A stretch of DNA of 64,000 nucleotides from Lysobacter sp. Root76. GTDB lineage: Bacteria; Pseudomonadota; Gammaproteobacteria; Xanthomonadales; Xanthomonadaceae. Shown piece by piece: positions 21,381 to 27,303 of the stretch. Position numbers and translations under genes: made by a program. Within the stretch, counting starts at the first letter, position 1; each line of letters starts with the position of its first letter. Location: contig NZ_LMIK01000008.1 of assembly GCF_001428685.1 (NCBI RefSeq), forward strand, positions 172,730-236,729, read 5' to 3'. Under the pieces are notes generated by a model that was given only the letters and a program-made list of their open reading frames with translations, was not told where the DNA came from and ran no database searches.

Positions 21381-21827
21381 TTGGGACTTTTGGAAGACAT
21401 TCTGGATTGGTCGGGCGGCTTGCCCGCCTGGCAACGCGACGCCCTGCGACGCCTGTTTCTCACTGGCTCTCTAACGCCCAGTGATCAAAGCGAACTCATC
21501 GCCCTCGTAAAGGAAGAGCATGGCGGAGCTCCCAAGGCCACCGTGCGCCCAATCCCTCTATCCATGGACCACATTCCCGCGGCGGGGTCTGGCGGAAGCG
21601 TTCAATTGCTCAGGCTTGAGAACCTTCAGAGCGTCAACCGGTTTGCGTCCGGCCGGTCAGTGGAGTTCGCCCCCGATCGGCTCAATGTTTTGTTCGGCGA
21701 AAACGGGGCAGGTAAGTCGGGATACGCCCGAGTCTTGAGGAACGCCTGTCGCGCTCGGCATCGTCAGCCTGTATTCACCACGCAGCTGGAGTTAGAGACC
21801 GACGCGAGCGATGCTTCTGGCGCCTAA
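21381..21827 (+). pseudogene. Truncated AAA-family ATPase, N-terminal fragment
   Basis: The 148-residue fragment starts at TTG 21381, five bases after AGGGGG. It reads LLEDILDWSGGLPAWQRDAL, a spacer, then a P-loop with FGENGAGKSGYARVLRNACR. This is the N-terminal arrangement of large SMC-like/AAA_13-type ATPases that often sit in defence loci and exceed 600 residues. Here the frame ends in TAA at 21825-21827, and those three bases belong to the GCCTAAC core of the attC site at 21822. Coiled coil, Walker B and C-terminal domains are missing and not found elsewhere in the window. Confidence 0.75.
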
Positions 21828-21878
21828 CGTCTAGGCCGCGCGGCGATTTCAGCATCGGCCCTGAATGAATTGTTAGCG
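21822..21878 (-). repeat. attC site of cassette 4 (Rap1a/Tai-like gene)
   Basis: On the minus strand CGCTAAC is followed after about 43 bases by the core GTTAGGC. The centre is diverged from the other three attC sites but keeps an imperfect stem (GGGCCGATGC / GCGCGGCC side). It is the last site of the array and abuts the truncated ATPase. Confidence 0.75.
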
Positions 21879-22268
21879 CTCAGCCTGTGTGCCTTGGCAA
21901 GGGAACGCATCGCGGAGTGCCATGACGACAAGAAACGTGTCGGGTTGGTGAAGCTCCTTTGGGTTGTCCCGTAAGTACTTGGCAACCACTCTGGCCGCCT
22001 GCCCATTGTTGACGCCAGTGGGCGGGACGCAGAAGAGCGCCTTATCTGGAGTGATCTTCTGGTAGATCTGGTTGGTAGTCACGACGCCTTGGACGAGACC
22101 GAAGCAGAAGGCGCTACCCTGCACTGTCTCAACATTCTTAAGATTGTCATCGTCCATGTAGCGAACCGCTGCACCGCAATCGCGCAATAGAGTCGTGCCA
22201 TTTGCATCAGCAGATCGCGCCGGTGCCGAAATGCACATTAAAACCAAGACAATCGCAAAGAATCGCAT
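21873..22268 (-). CDS. Cassette gene: secreted Rap1a/Tai-family-like protein
   Basis: A 131-residue protein with a signal peptide (MRFFAIVLVLMCISAPARSA) and four mature cysteines (31, 55, 80, 124). The pattern CFGLVQGV, FCVPPTGVNNGQ, VVAKYL and ALRDAFPC matches the Rap1a/Tai family, periplasmic immunity proteins against type VI secretion amidase effectors in Serratia. Many members occur singly in cassettes with no known effector, so immunity is only a suggestion. AAGGGGAG precedes the ATG. The TAA stop lies in the attC core, typical of cassettes. Confidence 0.65.
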   Translation of the reverse strand: MRFFAIVLVLMCISAPARSADANGTTLLRDCGAAVRYMDDDNLKNVETVQGSAFCFGLVQGVVTTNQIYQKITPDKALFCVPPTGVNNGQAARVVAKYLRDNPKELHQPDTFLVVMALRDAFPCQGTQAER

Positions 22269-22280
22269 AGCTCCCCTTAA

Positions 22281-22340
22281 CGCTAACGCCAGAATTGAGC
22301 GGAGCCGCGAAGCGGCTTCGGCTTTAATAAATTGTTAGGC
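22281..22340 (-). repeat. attC site of cassette 3 (MtlR-like gene)
   Basis: A 60-bp site. On the minus strand GCCTAAC opens it, a strong hairpin (AAGCCGAAGCCGC / GCGGCTCCGCT) fills the middle, and the closing core is GTTAGCG, which departs from GTTRRRY at one base. Confidence 0.85.
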
Positions 22341-22916
22341 CCCACCACTAGAGCCCGGCTTAATCGTTGTCAGGCGAAAGCCCGCGAATGGAGCCCGCCG
22401 GCCGCGCTTGCGATGCTGCCCAATTTGGATTCGCAGCTCAGTCAGTACGTTTGCGATTGAGTGCTGCAGACGCTTGCGTGGATCCGTAGTCATGGGTGAT
22501 TGATCAAAGTTGTAACCGTGAAGCTGGCCGATCATCGACTTTATGTCTGATCGCTCTAGGGAGACTCCCTCCCAATCGTGTGCGAACAGATTGCGGATCT
22601 TCCGAGCAACCTCTAGATCGTCATATTGCTCTTTGGTTAGTAGGCCGATCGCAAACGCGGCTTTCATCCTTGTCGCAAGTGTTCCCAAGGGAGCGTTGAA
22701 TCCCTCTATCAGGTCCTTGGACTGCTTACTGTCTACGAGGTACGTGAGCAATAGCCGTCCTAGAGTGTCCTCGGCGAATGCAGCCAAGGACAGGGCAAGT
22801 CCACGATCGTCATGAGCTGATAGAAGATAATTGAACCGATTGAGCAGGTCTAAGTCGGGGTCCCCGGATGGCACCGGCGCATGAGTTGCCAAATCGTCAT
22901 TGAGGTTTCCGGTCAT
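22335..22916 (-). CDS. Cassette gene: MtlR/MltR-family protein
   Basis: A 193-residue, mostly helical cytoplasmic protein. Residues 35-130 match the mannitol-repressor (MtlR) family: DDRGLALSLAAFAEDTLGR, FNAPLGTLATRMKAAFAIGL and ARKIRNLFAHDWEGVSL. In this family RN-x3-AH marks a helical fold also shared with HEPN-like proteins. E. coli MtlR represses mannitol uptake; isolated members in cassettes have no known target, and no mannitol genes are here. The stop codon overlaps the attC inverse core. Confidence 0.65.
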   Translation of the reverse strand: MTGNLNDDLATHAPVPSGDPDLDLLNRFNYLLSAHDDRGLALSLAAFAEDTLGRLLLTYLVDSKQSKDLIEGFNAPLGTLATRMKAAFAIGLLTKEQYDDLEVARKIRNLFAHDWEGVSLERSDIKSMIGQLHGYNFDQSPMTTDPRKRLQHSIANVLTELRIQIGQHRKRGRRAPFAGFRLTTIKPGSSGGA

Positions 22917-22934
22917 CTCGGGATCTCGGAATGG

Positions 22935-22994
22935 GCCTAACGCCTGAATTAAGCCGAGCCGCGAAGCGGCTTCGGCTTGAATGAATTGTTAGGC
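22935..22994 (-). repeat. attC site of cassette 2
   Basis: A 60-bp site with perfect inverse core GCCTAAC and core GTTAGGC on the minus strand and a near-perfect central hairpin (AAGCCGAAGCCGC, CTTC, then GCGGCTCGGCTT region). It is identical, base for base, to the site at 23451-23510. Confidence 0.92.
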
Positions 22995-23186
22995 ATCGCG
23001 CGGGCGTGTCAACGAAACTACCGAAGCAAAAAGTAGTGGCACGCCAAGTAATCCGCAGAACAATGCTCCAATGATGTAGTTGCTGTCATCCGCTATTTGC
23101 ATAGCCGAGACGACACAGAAAATAGTTAGCACCAAACCAAGGGCGAGCGGGATTGCGCGGAAGAAGTTCTTAAGGAAGGCTTTCAC
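22989..23186 (-). CDS. Cassette gene: small two-helix membrane protein
   Basis: A 65-residue protein with two predicted membrane segments (about 11-30, IPLALGLVLTIFCVVSAM; about 37-57, YIIGALFCGLLGVPLLFASV), a basic N-terminus and RPRDA at the end. GTG start, five bases after GAGG. It shares cassette 2 with the gene 14 bases upstream, so the two are probably translated from one message. No family recognised. Confidence 0.6.
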   Translation of the reverse strand: MKAFLKNFFRAIPLALGLVLTIFCVVSAMQIADDSNYIIGALFCGLLGVPLLFASVVSLTRPRDA

Positions 23187-23200
23187 CGGGACCTCGTCAG

Positions 23201-23440
23201 TTATTCAAGGCTATTTAGCCGATTCTCGTGATCGTCCGTCTTATCAGACAGGTCGCTAATGGTGCCTTCTGCATCCGAGAGCCGCCCCTGAAGATCTTCC
23301 GCTGCGGCGGCAGCATCGGACGTGGTGCTTTCGGCCGCGGCTAAGCGAAGGGACGTTCTCGTGACACCAGATAGAACGGCCGCAAGGATCACTACCGCCA
23401 GCACTGTTGCGACCGCGATTTTCTCAGGGGATGACTTCAT
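23201..23440 (-). CDS. Cassette gene: membrane-anchored coiled-coil protein
   Basis: A 79-residue protein with one membrane segment (about 8-27, IAVATVLAVVILAAVLSGV) and a C-terminal coiled coil (about 40-79; LQGRLSDAEGTISDLSDKTD). Topology suggests a short periplasmic helical rod. AGGAGG stands six bases before the ATG, the best ribosome site of the array. First gene of two-gene cassette 2; no family recognised. Confidence 0.6.
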   Translation of the reverse strand: MKSSPEKIAVATVLAVVILAAVLSGVTRTSLRLAAAESTTSDAAAAAEDLQGRLSDAEGTISDLSDKTDDHENRLNSLE

Positions 23441-23450
23441 GGCGCCTCCT

Positions 23451-23510
23451 GCCTAACGCCTGAATTAAGCCGAGCCGCGAAGCGGCTTCGGCTTGAATGA
23501 ATTGTTAGGC
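23451..23510 (-). repeat. attC site of cassette 1
   Basis: A 60-bp site identical to the one at 22935-22994, with both seven-base cores perfect. Identity of neighbouring sites suggests recent acquisition from one source array. Confidence 0.92.
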
Positions 23511-23526
23511 GCCAAGCGACACCTCA

Positions 23527-24015
23527 TCAAGGTTTTGATGGCTTTCGCATATTCTCAATTGCCTCTCTTATCGCGCGATCTGCCTCCTCCTCAGCCTCTC
23601 TTTGTCGCCTCTGGTAATCAACTAAGAACTCATCTAGCGAGGCGACGAAGGTTCTTGCACAGGCATTCTCCTCACCCATTCCGCACAAACCGACTACTTG
23701 AGTCAGGTAGTTCTCATGAGGGAAGGCTTCTTGCGTTACGACCGCCGAATATATGGTGGTCCTAGTTGCTTCTTTGCTCGGCGGTAGGCACATGAAGTGA
23801 ATGATGTACTCCCCTTTGCCCTTGGAATCAGAGAGTCTCAACCAAGTAGATCTACGAATGCCCTCTTTAACTTCATAGACCATTCGCGTTCCAAGGAGAT
23901 CCTCTGAGCAATTAGGGTTCACGAACACGGTTGTGTATTTCTGTTCCTCAGCCGAGAGATTGGCAGAGTGGAGAAATGTAACTGCGAAGAGTGCAATGAA
24001 TAGTCTTGCGTCCAT
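23527..24015 (-). CDS. Cassette gene: secreted protein of unknown function
   Basis: A 162-residue protein with a signal peptide (MDARLFIALFAVTFLHSANLSA). Mature part: a beta-rich domain (YTTVFVNPNCSEDLLGTRMV, STWLRLSDSKGKGEYIIHFM) with cysteines at NPNC, MC, LCG and AC, then a charged C-terminal helix (REAEEEADRAIREAIENM). GGAG seven bases before ATG 24015 favours this start over ATG 24030. First gene of the array, next to the lone core site. No family recognised. Confidence 0.6.
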   Translation of the reverse strand: MDARLFIALFAVTFLHSANLSAEEQKYTTVFVNPNCSEDLLGTRMVYEVKEGIRRSTWLRLSDSKGKGEYIIHFMCLPPSKEATRTTIYSAVVTQEAFPHENYLTQVVGLCGMGEENACARTFVASLDEFLVDYQRRQREAEEEADRAIREAIENMRKPSKP

Positions 24016-24034
24016 CGGGTTACTCCACATTGGC

Positions 24035-24041
24035 GCCTAAC
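24035..24041 (-). repeat. Lone integron core site at the 5' end of the cassette array
   Basis: GTTAGGC on the minus strand, with no matching inverse core within 130 bases upstream. It marks where cassette 1 joined. It could be a remnant attI, a decayed attC or a secondary insertion site; sequence alone does not decide. The 180 bases between it and the regulator gene hold nothing recognised. Confidence 0.6.
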
Positions 24042-24221
24042 ACCTTATAGGCCTCGGATCGAAACATACCGCAGCAGCAACGTTGACACGTCCCCTTGCT
24101 GCTCAGGCTGCTGCGGCTGCTCGCCCCACGATCTGGCACAACAACGGGCAGCGGAGGTTCAAATTGAGTTTGCCGACTTGGAGATTTCCGGCCACAAACT
24201 GGCCGACTGCGACGTAGGGCG

Positions 24222-24665
24222 TCACCTGTTCTTGCCCCCTTTTTTGCCGCCAACATTGATCGTCAGAGGCGCGTGATTCGTCTGGCTGCCAGTGACAACC
24301 TGGCCTTGCTCGCCACCGCTGATGACGGTGGCTGGCGCGGAGACTGAAGTAGCGAGCACCGCAAGCGCCGCCGCCCGAAGTTCGGGCGTTGCGGTACGAA
24401 ATCGTCGAAGCAGTTCCGCCTCATCGCCCGCGAGCGCCGACGATGGTGCCGCCGTTAGGACGAACTGCACATCGACGCCGTGCATTTGCACGAGCGCGAG
24501 ATATTCCGCGTTTGGCGACGACTGCCCCGCTTCATATTTCAGCTGCGCCTGCTTACGCACGCCGCCGATATCGGCCATTTGCTGTTGGGTGAGGCCCAGT
24601 CGCTTCCTTTCCTGCCTGAGCCGGTCGCCCGACTCCTCCCTGTATATGCCCTCTGAGTACGCCAT
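24222..24665 (-). CDS. XRE-family helix-turn-helix regulator, probable island repressor
   Basis: A 147-residue protein with a Cro/CI-type helix-turn-helix at about residues 14-66 (SGDRLRQERKRLGLTQQQMA, then KYEAGQSSPNAEYL). A linker and a C-terminal part rich in Ala and Gly follow, ending VGGKKGGKNR. AAGGAA precedes ATG 24665. It is divergent from the integrase gene across an 80-base region that holds a palindrome between the -35 and -10 elements of the integrase promoter, so repression of integration is the likely role. Confidence 0.75.
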   Translation of the reverse strand: MAYSEGIYREESGDRLRQERKRLGLTQQQMADIGGVRKQAQLKYEAGQSSPNAEYLALVQMHGVDVQFVLTAAPSSALAGDEAELLRRFRTATPELRAAALAVLATSVSAPATVISGGEQGQVVTGSQTNHAPLTINVGGKKGGKNR

Positions 24666-24680
24666 TACGTTCCTTGACTG

Positions 24681-24709
24681 TTGACAGGTACGTTTTCGCG
24701 TACTACTGT
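24681..24709 (+). promoter_or_regulatory. Integrase promoter with internal operator
   Basis: TTGACA (24681-24686), 17 bases, then TACTGT (24704-24709). Between them GTACG (24688-24692) and CGTAC (24699-24703) form an inverted repeat, so a bound dimer would block RNA polymerase. Confidence 0.55.
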
Positions 24710-24744
24710 CTATCCCGAATTGCACACTTTTTACCCCCGCAGGT

Positions 24745-25806
24745 ATGCAAAACGCAAAGCGACTCCAGCTCGCCTATGCCGCCGCCCGGCTATCTGAACT
24801 GCACGCGATCGTCGAAGTGGCCGCTGGCGGCGACGTGCGCGGCACGCTGACCTACGTGTGTGGCCAGTTCGAAAAGTCGACCGAGTTCAAAGAGTTGGCC
24901 AAGGAGACCCAGCGCGACTACCGCTGGTGCGCCGACACGGCGAAGGAATACGTGCTCAAGGACGGTTCGAAGCTGGGGCAGATGCCGGTGGCGCGCATGA
25001 CGCTGCCGATGATGCAGCGCCTGGTGGAGACGCTGGCCAGCGGCCGCGAAGCCACGAAGCTGCAGCCCGCCATCCAGCCGCGGCCGAGCAAGGCCAATCA
25101 CGTGCTGCGCTACCTGCGCAGGATGTTCGCCTGGGGAATGCGCTTTGGCCTGTGCGAGCACAACCCCGCTCGCGGCGTGCGCCAAGTGACTGAACGGGGT
25201 GAGTTCCGCATGCCCGAGCCCGAGGAGTTCGCCGCAGTGCTGAAGTTCGCCAGGGAGCGCGGCCAGCGCAAGGCGCACACTGAGGGAAGCGTCGCGCCCT
25301 ACCTGGCCCCGGTGATGGTGCTGGCCTACAACCTTCGCCTGCGCGGGATCGAGGTCAACACCCTGACCGATGCTCACGCCGATGACGTCGGGATCCGCAG
25401 CAACCGCCGGAAGGGCTCACGCGACAACTTAACGCTGTGGAATGACGAACTACGCGAGGCCTGGACGTTCCTGCAGGCCTATCGGAAGCGGGTCGTTGAA
25501 GAGAGCCGGTTGCCGATCCCATTGCGCCCAGAGCAGCGGCGACTGCTGGTAAATCAGTCGGGGACGCCCCTGACGAAATCGGCGCTCGATAGCGCCTGGC
25601 AACGCATGATTGGCATGGCGATCACCGCGAAGGTCATCACCGAGGTCCAGCGCTTTTCACTCCATGGGCTTAAGCACCGCGGCGTGACCGACACCGTGGG
25701 CAACATCGGCGACAAGCAGGATGCCGCTGGGCACGTCGAACGCAAGATGACACAGCGCTACGCGCACGATCTGCCGGTGGTATCGCCGCCGAAAAGGCAG
25801 AAGTAG
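24745..25806 (+). CDS. Tyrosine recombinase (island integrase)
   Basis: A 353-residue phage-type integrase that would insert and excise the island at tRNA-Lys. The N-terminal SAM-like core-binding part covers about residues 55-150. The catalytic part shows Arg200 (RLRGIEV), a Lys in RRKGSRD (about 223), His307 with Lys310 (LHGLKHRG, where many relatives have Arg), His330 (AAGH) and Tyr339 (TQRYAH). The Arg-to-Lys change in the H-x2-R box is seen in some phage integrases. It lacks the extra segment expected of integron integrases, so it is not IntI. Confidence 0.9.
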   Translation: MQNAKRLQLAYAAARLSELHAIVEVAAGGDVRGTLTYVCGQFEKSTEFKELAKETQRDYRWCADTAKEYVLKDGSKLGQMPVARMTLPMMQRLVETLASGREATKLQPAIQPRPSKANHVLRYLRRMFAWGMRFGLCEHNPARGVRQVTERGEFRMPEPEEFAAVLKFARERGQRKAHTEGSVAPYLAPVMVLAYNLRLRGIEVNTLTDAHADDVGIRSNRRKGSRDNLTLWNDELREAWTFLQAYRKRVVEESRLPIPLRPEQRRLLVNQSGTPLTKSALDSAWQRMIGMAITAKVITEVQRFSLHGLKHRGVTDTVGNIGDKQDAAGHVERKMTQRYAHDLPVVSPPKRQK

Positions 25807-25810
25807 CGGG

Positions 25811-26593
25811 TCATCGACGCCGCTTCGCTTCTCGCTCAGCGGCCGCGCGATCACGCGAGTCCTTAAGGGCTTGGCGCATGGAGTCCAGGTTATCGATGCA
25901 CCAAAGGCCATCTATGCAGCGGAAGCGCCCTGTAAGCACCGCGTCAAGGAGCTGCGGTACGCTCGCCGAGAAGAAACCCGCCCCCGTAATTGTCGGATCC
26001 GGCTCTAGCTCAAGCCGCGCGACCGGCACATCTGCGAGGCACGGCGAGAAATGTCCTTCTGGGGGGAACTTGCCGCCGAATTCTGTCCTCAGCCGCTCCT
26101 TTCCCATGCTCTTGCAAAGGGTGTGATAGCGATCGGAGCGCAGCAGCCATAATCCCAGCACACCTGCAGCGCGGTAGCGCTCCTGTCGATCGCGGTAGTC
26201 GCGCAACGACTGGTAGGAGCGTTGGATCTCGACGGCTAGTTTCACCGACCCGCGCTCTGCCCACACGTCGGCTTGCCAGCGGCCCCGATCGCCGGACCCG
26301 GGCTCCTCCATCGACGCGGTGCACCCCAGGTCCTCCAGCGCGCTGCGCACCAGGATCTTGGCAGCCTGATGCCATTGGCTTTCCTCTGACGAGCTACAGG
26401 CGCCACTGGCGTGCGCGAAGAAGGGATGGCCGTTAGGACTCAACTTGGGGATCGCTGGCGAAGGGCAGCACGGCATGACCAACTCGCCGACTGAGTAGGT
26501 GCGCTGCAGTTGCTCCCATTCAGTGCGAGTCATACGCAATGCGTTGACAACGCCATCGCCGCCAACGCGACGTGCTTCCACGAACTGAACCAT
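25811..26593 (-). CDS. CoiA-like predicted nuclease
   Basis: A 260-residue protein. The N-terminal part has a cysteine pair and PNGHPFFAHASGA, like the HFAH region of CoiA-family proteins. The middle has RWQADVWAERGSVKLAVEIQ, a PD-(D/E)xK-type core with Asp109 and Glu122-x-Gln124. A region of helices and a basic end (EREAKRRR) follow. CoiA helps DNA processing in competence of Gram-positive bacteria; island members are probably DNA endonucleases of unknown target. AGGTGG precedes ATG 26593. It converges with the integrase four bases away. Confidence 0.6.
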   Translation of the reverse strand: MVQFVEARRVGGDGVVNALRMTRTEWEQLQRTYSVGELVMPCCPSPAIPKLSPNGHPFFAHASGACSSSEESQWHQAAKILVRSALEDLGCTASMEEPGSGDRGRWQADVWAERGSVKLAVEIQRSYQSLRDYRDRQERYRAAGVLGLWLLRSDRYHTLCKSMGKERLRTEFGGKFPPEGHFSPCLADVPVARLELEPDPTITGAGFFSASVPQLLDAVLTGRFRCIDGLWCIDNLDSMRQALKDSRDRAAAEREAKRRR

Positions 26594-26673
26594 GGCCCAC
26601 CTGGATCCGCTGGCCGCTTCGAGCGGCGGAGTCGATAGCGTGCCGATTTTCCCGGCAATTTTCCCGATGGCAA

Positions 26674-26710
26674 TAAAAAAGGCACTTAGGGGAGACCTAA
26701 GTGCCTGTTT
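26674..26710 (-). terminator. Island-borne terminator behind tRNA-Lys
   Basis: On the minus strand AGGCACTTAGG/CCTAAGTGCCT is followed by a run of six T. It replaced the ancestral terminator now at 20144-20181, so tRNA transcripts still end a few bases after the CCA. Confidence 0.9.
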
Positions 26711-26713
26711 TGT

Positions 26714-26761
26714 TTGGTGGGCCGTCAAGGATTCGAACCTTGGACCTATTGATTAAGAGTC
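26714..26761 (-). repeat. Right attachment site (attR) within tRNA-Lys
   Basis: 48 bases identical to 20184-20231. Here they form the 3' part of the intact tRNA-Lys gene; the junction falls at the anticodon arm, a usual crossover site for tyrosine integrases. Confidence 0.92.
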
Positions 26762-26790
26762 AACTGCTCTACCAACTGAGCTAACGGCCC
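26715..26790 (-). tRNA. tRNA-Lys (CTT), island target
   Basis: A 76-base tRNA including CCA. Acceptor GGGCCGT pairs with ACGGCCC, the anticodon stem GTTGA/TCAAT encloses CTCTTAA (anticodon CTT), and the T loop is GGTTCGAATCC. The 3' 47 bases were brought by the island yet keep the gene intact. Confidence 0.95.
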
Positions 26791-26840
26791 GGTACATCAG
26801 GAGCGAAATTGTATCAGAAGCTTTTCGGTCCTTACAACAA

Positions 26841-26918
26841 TGGGGTGGCTGAGGGGACTCGAACCCCCGACATCTGGAATCACAATCCAGTACTCTAACC
26901 AGCTGAGCTACAGCCACC
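26841..26918 (-). tRNA. tRNA-His (GTG)
   Basis: A 78-base tRNA including CCA and the extra G at position -1 paired with C73. The anticodon loop TTGTGAT gives GTG. Part of a four-tRNA run on the minus strand (Pro, Arg, His, Lys in transcription order). Confidence 0.95.
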
Positions 26919-26956
26919 ATAAAACGTAGACATACAACGCAAATCTGTTGCGAACT

Positions 26957-27033
26957 TGGCGCGCCCGGCGGGAATCGAACCCACAACCACCGGCTTAGAA
27001 GGCCGGTGCTCTATCCAGTTGAGCTACGGGCGC
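26957..27033 (-). tRNA. tRNA-Arg (TCT)
   Basis: A 77-base tRNA including CCA. Acceptor GCGCCCG pairs with CGGGCGC, anticodon loop CTTCTAA gives TCT, T loop GGTTCGATTCC. Confidence 0.95.
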
Positions 27034-27075
27034 CAGTCCAACCATCTTAACTGACGCCCCAGCCTGAGTAGCGGA

Positions 27076-27152
27076 TGGTCGGGGCAGAGGGATTCGAACC
27101 CACGACATCCAGCTCCCAAAGCTGGCGCTCTACCAGGCTGAGCTATACCCCG
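27076..27152 (-). tRNA. tRNA-Pro (TGG)
   Basis: A 77-base tRNA including CCA. Acceptor CGGGGTA pairs with TGCCCCG, anticodon stem CCAGC/GCTGG encloses TTTGGGA (anticodon TGG). Confidence 0.95.
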
Positions 27153-27303
27153 AGCCGGGGCTTCCGTTGCGCGCCAACGCCGCGAAAGGTCGAGTAGTTT
27201 GGGCGGCGGCATCGCCGCTGTCAACGAGGCAGCGACGATCCGGCGGCGTGTATGCTCCCGGCATCGTGAACATCCGTTCATTCGGCACATCAGGGGCATA
27301 GAT

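Larger units (their letters stand above)
21822..24041 (-). mobile_element. Integron gene-cassette array without integron integrase (CALIN-like)
   Basis: Four attC recombination sites (21822-21878, 22281-22340, 22935-22994, 23451-23510) and a lone GTTAGGC core at 24035-24041 bound four cassettes. All five cassette genes are on the minus strand, each array step being gene then attC, which is the normal cassette orientation. Stop codons of three genes fall inside the attC inverse core. No intI gene is present nearby; the island's own tyrosine recombinase lacks the IntI look. The array is therefore a cluster of attC sites lacking an integrase. Confidence 0.88.
20184..26761. mobile_element. Genomic island integrated in tRNA-Lys(CTT)
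   Basis: A 6.6-kb segment bounded by a perfect 48-bp direct repeat (20184-20231 and 26714-26761) that equals the 3' part of tRNA-Lys. The right copy completes a functional tRNA; the left copy is a remnant. Inside are a tyrosine integrase, a divergent helix-turn-helix regulator, a CoiA-like nuclease, a truncated ATPase gene, an integron cassette array and an iteron-like repeat region. Parts of it look lower in GC than the flanking chromosome. No replication, conjugation or phage structural genes are seen, so it is probably a small remnant or satellite element. Confidence 0.9.

Noticed and set aside
20986-21474. A 162-codon frame in the gene-free part of the island
   Set aside because: It overlaps the repeat cluster and the start of the ATPase fragment in another frame, has no ribosome site and no domain.
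24035-24041. The lone GTTAGGC as an attI site
   Set aside because: There are no visible extra integrase-binding sites and no intI beside it. A decayed attC or a secondary site explains it equally well.
24042-24221. The missing C-terminal part of the ATPase on the far side of the cassette array
   Set aside because: Joining the two outer core sites leaves the TAA stop in frame, and the plus-strand frames here show no ATPase motif such as Walker B or a signature loop.
24745-25806. The tyrosine recombinase as an integron integrase (IntI)
   Set aside because: The catalytic region lacks the IntI-type added helix and GKGSKDR-like context, and the gene adjoins a tRNA att site and a repressor, as a phage-type integrase does. 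The cassette array therefore has no visible integrase.
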